A stretch of DNA of 5,835 nt from an uncultured Peptococcaceae bacterium (GTDB taxonomy: Bacteria; Bacillota; Peptococcia; Peptococcales; Peptococcaceae): NCBI GenBank assembly GCA_900556545.1, contig USPE01000125.1, forward strand, positions 1-5,835. The letters run 5' to 3'. Every line of letters starts with the position of its first letter. The first letter of the stretch is position 1. The translations under genes were made by a program, and so were the position numbers. A model generated the notes under the pieces. It saw only the letters and a program-made list of their open reading frames with translations. It was not told the DNA's origin and did no database searches. This document shows positions 5,103 through 5,835 of the stretch, piece by piece.

Positions 5103-5731
5103 AGTAAATCTTTGTAATAAGAATTAATATTATAAAGCACTGCGCAGGGGTTATGACCGGTAACTCTGTCTTTGGCTACCAGCGTTGTAACCAGTGCGTC
5201 GGAATATTTATAAAACAAGCTGTCGTGTCCGACACAGAGACCAATGGCAATGTTCAGGTCGGTGTGCTCTGCATTTAGCATTTTAGCTTGCAAAATAGGA
5301 TTGCACATATTTTTTCCGCTGTTTTCACATTTGGCTTCAATGCCAATTTGTACTTTTGGCACAGCGCCGGCTTTGCAGCAAATACCGAATACCTCAAATC
5401 CGTTTTTACGCAGAATCTTTGTAAATACTTTTGCTTCTTCTAATAACCCCATACAGGTGGCAATTCCAATTTTTTTTGCGCCAATTCGTTTGGCAAATTC
5501 CACAGTTTCTTCTACACGGGTCATCTTGCCGTAAAACTCAGATTCTACATTGGCAGCATTGACCATGATGCGGCGGTTTTCTTCTTCGTCATAACAATCT
5601 AAAGCACCTTGCAGCAGTTCTGGTTCCATATTTTTTGTGAGACAAAATTCTGGATATTTTTCACTTTCACCAGTTTTACAAGCTTTGGCAGCGCAATCAA
5701 TGCAGGATAATTTTTTTGATTGGTTGGTCAT
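5075..5731 (-). CDS. Cysteine-rich DUF1847 protein, presumed metal-binding
   Basis: This 218-residue protein matches the DUF1847 family of anaerobic bacteria and archaea, whose function is unknown and which is usually described as metal-binding. It has 12 cysteines. An N-terminal cluster is C10-x2-C13-x4-C18-x11-C30. Later cysteines include C93 in GIATCMGL, the pair C118-C119 in GICCKAGAVPK, C135, C143 in NMCNP, C166 in GLCVGHDS and C196 in GHNPCAVLYN. The pattern suits iron-sulfur or zinc binding, but that is inference. There is no signal peptide or membrane segment, so it should be cytoplasmic. I prefer the ATG at 5731: AAGAG lies 8 bases upstream, whereas the in-frame GTG at 5740, three codons earlier, lacks a ribosome binding site. 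The gene stands alone, with its own promoter at 5771-5799, and converges on the small RNA. Confidence 0.9.
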   Translation of the reverse strand: MTNQSKKLSCIDCAAKACKTGESEKYPEFCLTKNMEPELLQGALDCYDEEENRRIMVNAANVESEFYGKMTRVEETVEFAKRIGAKKIGIATCMGLLEEAKVFTKILRKNGFEVFGICCKAGAVPKVQIGIEAKCENSGKNMCNPILQAKMLNAEHTDLNIAIGLCVGHDSLFYKYSDALVTTLVAKDRVTGHNPCAVLYNINSYYKDLLKDKEPSNS

Positions 5732-5770
5732 AGAGATCACTCTTTTCTAAATGTAATGTTTGCTATTTTT

Positions 5771-5799
5771 AGTATAGCACTGCTTCCTTTTCATGTCGA
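5771..5799 (-). promoter_or_regulatory. Promoter of the DUF1847 gene
   Basis: On the - strand TCGACA (5799-5794, 5 of 6 matches to TTGACA) is followed after 17 bases by TATACT (5776-5771), with TGC just before the -10 (extended -10). Transcription would start near 5764, leaving a leader of about 33 bases. A short inverted repeat TGCTAT/ATAGCA (5761-5766 and 5774-5779) overlaps the -10 and start point and could be an operator. Confidence 0.75.
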
Positions 5800-5835
5800 C
5801 GCTCCCTGCGCACCATAAACCCCCTGTTTTTTATG

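Noticed and set aside
4811..5104. 97-codon open frame on the + strand over the intergenic region
   Set aside because: It starts with a TTG inside the perfect hairpin, has no ribosome binding site, runs through the promoter-like boxes, the folded RNA and the terminator, and its product resembles no family I know.
5814..5835. CATAAA...TTTATG inverted repeat with a T-run at the window end
   Set aside because: Only 6 A/T-rich pairs with no GC stem before the T-run, and the window ends there, so neither a terminator nor a gene can be supported.

Overview
The window looks like chromosomal DNA from an anaerobic Bacillota bacterium. The best guess is Negativicutes or Clostridia, possibly an Acidaminococcaceae member such as Phascolarctobacterium; that genus-level guess is weak. 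The basis is a HutP-family protein next to cmk, an IspH protein fused to a four-domain ribosomal protein S1 (an arrangement known from these classes), strong GGAGG-type ribosome binding sites with GTG and TTG starts, a DUF1847 protein, and moderate GC.

Bases 1-3078 (+) hold housekeeping genes. First comes the 3' part of a HutP-like gene. Thirteen bases later comes cmk (CMP kinase, TTG start), then the ispH-rpsA fusion (last step of the MEP isoprenoid pathway plus an S1 RNA-binding protein). A sigma-A-like promoter lies between cmk and ispH, so ispH-rpsA can probably be transcribed alone as well as by read-through. A strong hairpin terminator at 3101-3140 closes this unit. At the IspH/S1 junction an in-frame ATG has its own Shine-Dalgarno sequence, and codon use changes sharply at the same place. 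Separate translation of the S1 part is therefore possible.

Bases 3239-4744 (+) hold a two-gene signalling unit: a receiver-PP2C phosphatase (RsbU/SpoIIE type) and a SpoIIAA-type STAS antagonist, 12 bases apart. They form the phosphatase and antagonist arms of a partner switch; the matching kinase/anti-sigma factor is not in the window.

Bases 4745-5104 contain no convincing protein gene and are the most unusual part. A perfect 18-bp inverted repeat (4794-4846) is followed by promoter-like -10 elements, then a 140-base segment (4901-5040) that folds end to end into a rod of about 44 base pairs, then a hairpin plus T-rich tail. I read this as a candidate independently transcribed structured RNA that I cannot assign to a known family. 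A small mobile palindromic element is the main alternative.

Bases 5075-5731 (-) encode a cysteine-rich DUF1847 protein that converges on the RNA. Its stop codon lies in the loop of the RNA's terminator hairpin. A good promoter for it lies at 5771-5799. The last 36 bases hold nothing I can identify.
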